Below the pieces are notes generated by a model. It ran no database searches, was not told where the DNA came from, and saw only the letters and a list, made by a program, of their open reading frames with translations. The translations under genes and the position numbers were made by a program. DNA of 64,000 nt from Cymbidium sinense (lineage: Eukaryota > Streptophyta > Magnoliopsida > Asparagales > Orchidaceae), in NCBI GenBank assembly GCA_021442155.1, contig CM038218.1, positions 63,796,474 through 63,860,473 of the forward strand. Reading direction: 5' to 3'. This document shows positions 61,025 to 64,000 of this stretch, one piece after another; position 1 is the first letter of the stretch, and every line of letters begins with the position of its first letter.

Positions 61025-62504
61025 AGAAGGAAGAAAGAAGAATAAAGCTTGAAGTCCCCCATAACAATGAATTCCTTGCTTGATTGTAATATTCATTTGC
61101 AATCCAGGTTGTATAAGGGTTGAACTTGGCTACCCACATTTGGTATTTTCAGGTTTGTGGGTGGTTCCCGATGATAAACAACCATTTATTCTTTTTACGA
61201 TTAGCTTTATAAATTGGTGGATGATTCGTTTAGCTTTTGCATTAAGTGGCATGCTTTTCCTAGTTTCTTCCTTGTTTTATGTATGGCCTGGATGTGGATT
61301 AGGCTCTTTAGGAAAAAATAAATCTTTTACCTAACTTAACAATTCAAATTAAAATTAAACAACTCATAACCTCACTTAAAGCTTAGATTTAAAATCAAGA
61401 TAAAAGAATTAACAACCCCTTAGCTAGATGAGCATTTCTTTATAATATCATGTACAAATGCATCTTATTTCACTCTTGATTGGGGCTTCCACCTTTTCCA
61501 GAGAACTCAGCTTGACCTGTGAGAGTCATGGTGGAAACTCACCTCCTTCCTTCTCGCTGATTTTTGGCCAATAATTTGATTTCTCATATATTATTCATTT
61601 TGGAATTACATTAGATTTAGGTCATTTGAAGCATGTCCCTTTACAAGATCTAGCCTCTTTAGAGAGTGAGTTTAAGGATGTAGTCTCTTTCTAAATAAAA
61701 CTGCCTAGCTATCTTACATAAGCATAAAGACTTGTCTACATATATTTAAAATCATAGGAGGAGTTAGTTGGCCACCCACTCAGTTGTAAGTCCAATTTTG
61801 TCGTCTCTTATGGAGGCAAACCAATTACCCATTTTCATCTTAGATTTAGGTTGTGCTTCTGGCCCTCGCCAAAGCTCCCTAGATTTAAATTCTGAGTTTT
61901 CTTAAACTCACCTCTTAGGCATTTCCTTAATCTTGTGTTAAGGAAACTTAAATCCTCAAATTCCAATAAAAAAATGCAACTCAAACAAACTAAATCAATT
62001 TCTAAAATGTAAAGCCCAACTATAGGATAGTCTGAGATGCTTGCTAGATTTTCTAGCATCGTAGGCATCTCCTACTTATCTCTCATTTTGGTTTCCATAA
62101 TAACTCCCTCTTTTGATCACTCCCATTTGATCCTCAAAACATAAACCAATCAATTGGTAGTCCTTCCCTATTGAAATCTTCAGAGACAACTATCATTTAC
62201 CTTAATCGAGAGTTTTTCTAATGATCCCATCTCTTAGGATGTAATTAACTATGGGGGCTTGCCCCTGTAAGGAACTTAACGAACCCAATTTAAAATAAAC
62301 TCTGCTTTGCTTTTCCATGTAAAATAGGGGAAGAATCTCTGGTACATATGCAGACTCATTATCCTTAGGAGTCCTTATTGAGGTGATTTATTCCATTAAA
62401 GGGTAGTGACTTCTATCTTTCGAGATAATACACTATTTTCTTGATGACGATCCATCACCTAAATAAGTATTTCGGAATCTTATACCTCAAATTTATTCAC
62501 CACA

Positions 62505-63084
62505 TGGTTAAGTGAACTTCACAAGGTTGTAAGAGTCTTGCCAAGGAGATTGAAGAGCTCCAAAAGTGAGGTCCGCTCATTATAAATTTTTAGATTTTTT
62601 GGCTATCTTTAATTCATCAAATAATTAAATACACTAAATGATTTTGTTCATACTCATTAGAAAGTTATTTTGTTATTTTCATATACTTGCAAATAAGTTA
62701 TTGAGTTATCAAACTTTCATATAAGTTCACAATTAAGTATTGCTTGAGTTCAATTTTCATTTGGAAATCAATTATCTTGTTTCTTGTAAGTCAAGTGTGA
62801 ATTTTGGAGTTCATTAAGTGACATTTGATTTATGCTTGTTGCGAACCATCAACCTTATGAGTCCAACGGTGTTCAATGTTTATTCTTGCTTCGTAGGCAA
62901 AAGAAGTCCTAAAAAAGCTCATTCTTATTAAAGTCTTTTTATATTTTTTGCATGCAAATTTAACTTTGATTTATTGTTTACATTGAAGTTGAAGTGATTA
63001 GTACTTTTATTTGATTCTCTTTAAGCTTCATATCATTCCAAATTTTGGCAGCCTCCCAAAGATCGCCCCTCAAGGGAGGCTATC
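62505..63084. other. Unassigned AT-rich stretch after LTR E
   Basis: No protein-coding match. Weak similarity to the start of the C/D interior (CTCATTATAAATTTTTAGAT against CTCATTGTAGATTTTAAAAT) is too slight to call it E's interior. GATTGAAGAGCTCCAAAA near 62550 and a CGTAGGCAAAAG motif near 62894 are unplaced. Confidence 0.3.
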
Positions 63085-63422
63085 GTGGGGCTATTCAACC
63101 TTCTTACTCTCTGTGAGCATAACGATCAGTGTCTTGCAACACTACGATCGTAGTCTTCTACCTGTTAGCTCTACTAAGCATAACGAGGTCTTCAAATACT
63201 TGCAATTTCAATTTAGATTTTACTCTTGAGCTTAGAGTTCATTTTGCATTAAATTAATTAAGTCCTCACTGCCAATTATCTCCTCCGACATCTTCCTAGG
63301 GGATGCATTGGGAATCTATTACCCGCTAACTCTCGAGCATAACGATCAGTGTCTTGCGACACTATGATCGTGGTCTTCTACTCATTAGCTTTACTGAGCA
63401 TAATGAGGTATTCAAACACCTG
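63085..63422. repeat. Direct repeat, ~220-bp period, with an internal stem-loop
   Basis: GAGCATAACGATCAGTGTCT occurs near 63115 and again near 63336, followed both times by TTGC(A/G)ACACTA(C/T)GATCGT(A/G)GTCTTCTAC, GTTAGCT or ATTAGCT, and (A/G)AGCATAA(C/T)GAGGT(C/A)TTCAAA. Each copy contains AGTGTC-TTGC-GACACT extended by CGATC/GATCG (63343-63353 and 63358-63370). The second copy ends where the DPE1 homology begins. Confidence 0.8.
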
Positions 63423-64000
63423 CCCCATAGTTGACTAGTTTCACTGAAGGCATCTGGAGGAACACCACTAACCAAGATTGGGTAGCCTCCCCTATTCAAT
63501 GAAAATGACATTTGGTTTGCCCATACATCTACACTATGATGACCGACATAAATTGGCATGTTACCTATAATACTAATTCCCAACTTATGTGCATCGGTGC
63601 GTATTTCCCTCCACTACTTTTGAAATAAAAACTGTTGAGCTATAAATATAGAGATAAAATCCTTATTTCTTTGATGAATCTAATCAAAAGCCCCCAGATG
63701 TCGATTTTTAAGAGAATCAGGCCACTCATCCCATGAAAGTACATTGACACCATGATCAATTGTAGAAAAAAGTGCTGCATCCTCAAGACAACATGAGATA
63801 GTAGGATCTTTGCAAAACTTTCAAACTGGTGCTTAAGATCCCCTTGACTTATTGTGAATCTCTCAGCTGCCTTAACTATTAAAGGATTTTTTTAAATGCT
63901 CAACAGTTATGTACTGAACCTTTTCCACATCCATGGGATATGGAAGTTCATCCTCAATGAGTAAATCATCTTTGACAAGCTCTTCGAGAGATATAAGAAG
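63423..64000 (-). pseudogene. DPE1: Fragment of plastid 4-alpha-glucanotransferase (disproportionating enzyme 1)
   Basis: DPE1 is the plastid GH77 enzyme that joins maltotriose units during starch breakdown. The minus strand from the window edge encodes LLISLEELVKDDLL, EDELPYPMDVEKVQY, then DPLIVKAAERF, then LEDAALFSTIDHGVNVLSW, EWPDSLKNRHLGAF, FIAQQFLFQ, then GISIIGNMPIYVGHHSVDVW, then NRGGYPILVSGVPPDAF and SETSQLWG. This is the plastid DPE1 order without a break for about 190 codons. It has two in-frame TAG stops (in the IHQ and QW positions) and at least two frameshifts, so it is broken. Homology ends at CTATGGGGCAG followed by GTGTTT, which could be an exon end with a GT donor or a break. 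It continues off the right edge. Confidence 0.88.

Larger units (their letters stand above)
54791..62504 (+). repeat. Giant LTR, copy E, inverted relative to A-D
   Basis: It starts TGTTGACCTC at 54791 and is the reverse complement of the A-D family throughout; the likely end is TTCACCACA at 62504 by alignment with LTR D. Length is about 7.7 kb. The first bases after 62504 (TGGTTAAGTGAAC) are not a good TGGCGACTCC primer site, so whether a full element follows is unclear. It contains the TTGACC block inverted (56200-57000), a purine tract (60963-61024) and the minisatellite. Frames inside, such as 61080-61334, are not supported as genes. Confidence 0.8.

Noticed and set aside
61080..61334. 84-codon plus-strand frame that looks like a membrane protein
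   Set aside because: It lies inside LTR E and the homologous stretches of B, C and D are not open; AT-rich DNA readily gives hydrophobic frames.
62505..62530. TGGTTAAGTGAAC as primer-binding site of an element starting with LTR E
   Set aside because: Begins with TGG but does not resemble the TGGCGACTCC site of its relatives, and no recognisable interior follows.
1..64000. tRNA and rRNA genes
   Set aside because: No cloverleaf with a convincing T-loop (GGTTCGAATCC-like) or conserved rRNA core sequence was noticed; a covariance-model scan was not possible.

Overview
This window looks like nuclear DNA of a flowering plant, from a heterochromatic, retrotransposon-filled stretch. It is AT-rich and gene-poor and is dominated by nested LTR retrotransposons whose surviving proteins belong to the plant Ty3/gypsy Tat (Ogre-like) lineage. 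It also holds a plant RTE-type LINE and a small hAT-type MITE. The only apparently intact host gene is a GC-rich single-exon gene at 19970-20407, which hints at a monocot; I cannot name the species. A run of exactly 100 N (23220-23319) marks an assembly join.

Layout. 1-3791: right part of a giant LTR (copy A). 3792-4254 and 18530-19735: the two halves of one RTE LINE, split by a Tat-like element at 4255-18529 with a perfect 5-bp target duplication (GTCTC). That element reads on the minus strand. It has ~4-kb LTRs, a primer-binding site beside the right LTR, an integrase C-terminal remnant, several tandem repeats, and a decayed open region on the opposite strand between integrase and the 3' LTR, where Tat elements carry antisense ORFs. 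19970-20407 (minus): the small membrane-protein gene. 20984-22725: MITEs. 23320-38733 (minus): a second Tat/Ogre-like element (B) with decayed gag, protease, RT and RNase H cut by the gap, a ~3.5-kb leader and a ~7.2-kb 5' LTR. 38734-54790 (minus): a related element with no coding capacity (LTR C, 2.65-kb interior, LTR D). 54791-62504 (plus): LTR E, inserted into LTR D in the opposite direction. 63085-63422: a direct repeat with a hairpin. 63423-64000 (minus): a broken fragment of the plastid disproportionating enzyme gene DPE1.

The most unusual signal is in the leaders of element B (29640-31380) and of the C/D element (45480-46780). Both are arrays of short stem-loops. The stem sequences differ between the two elements, but both arms change together, so the pairing is kept. 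The LTRs of this family (about 7-8 kb) are also exceptionally long, are dense in TTGACC/GGTCAA motifs, and carry a minisatellite whose copy number differs between LTR copies.
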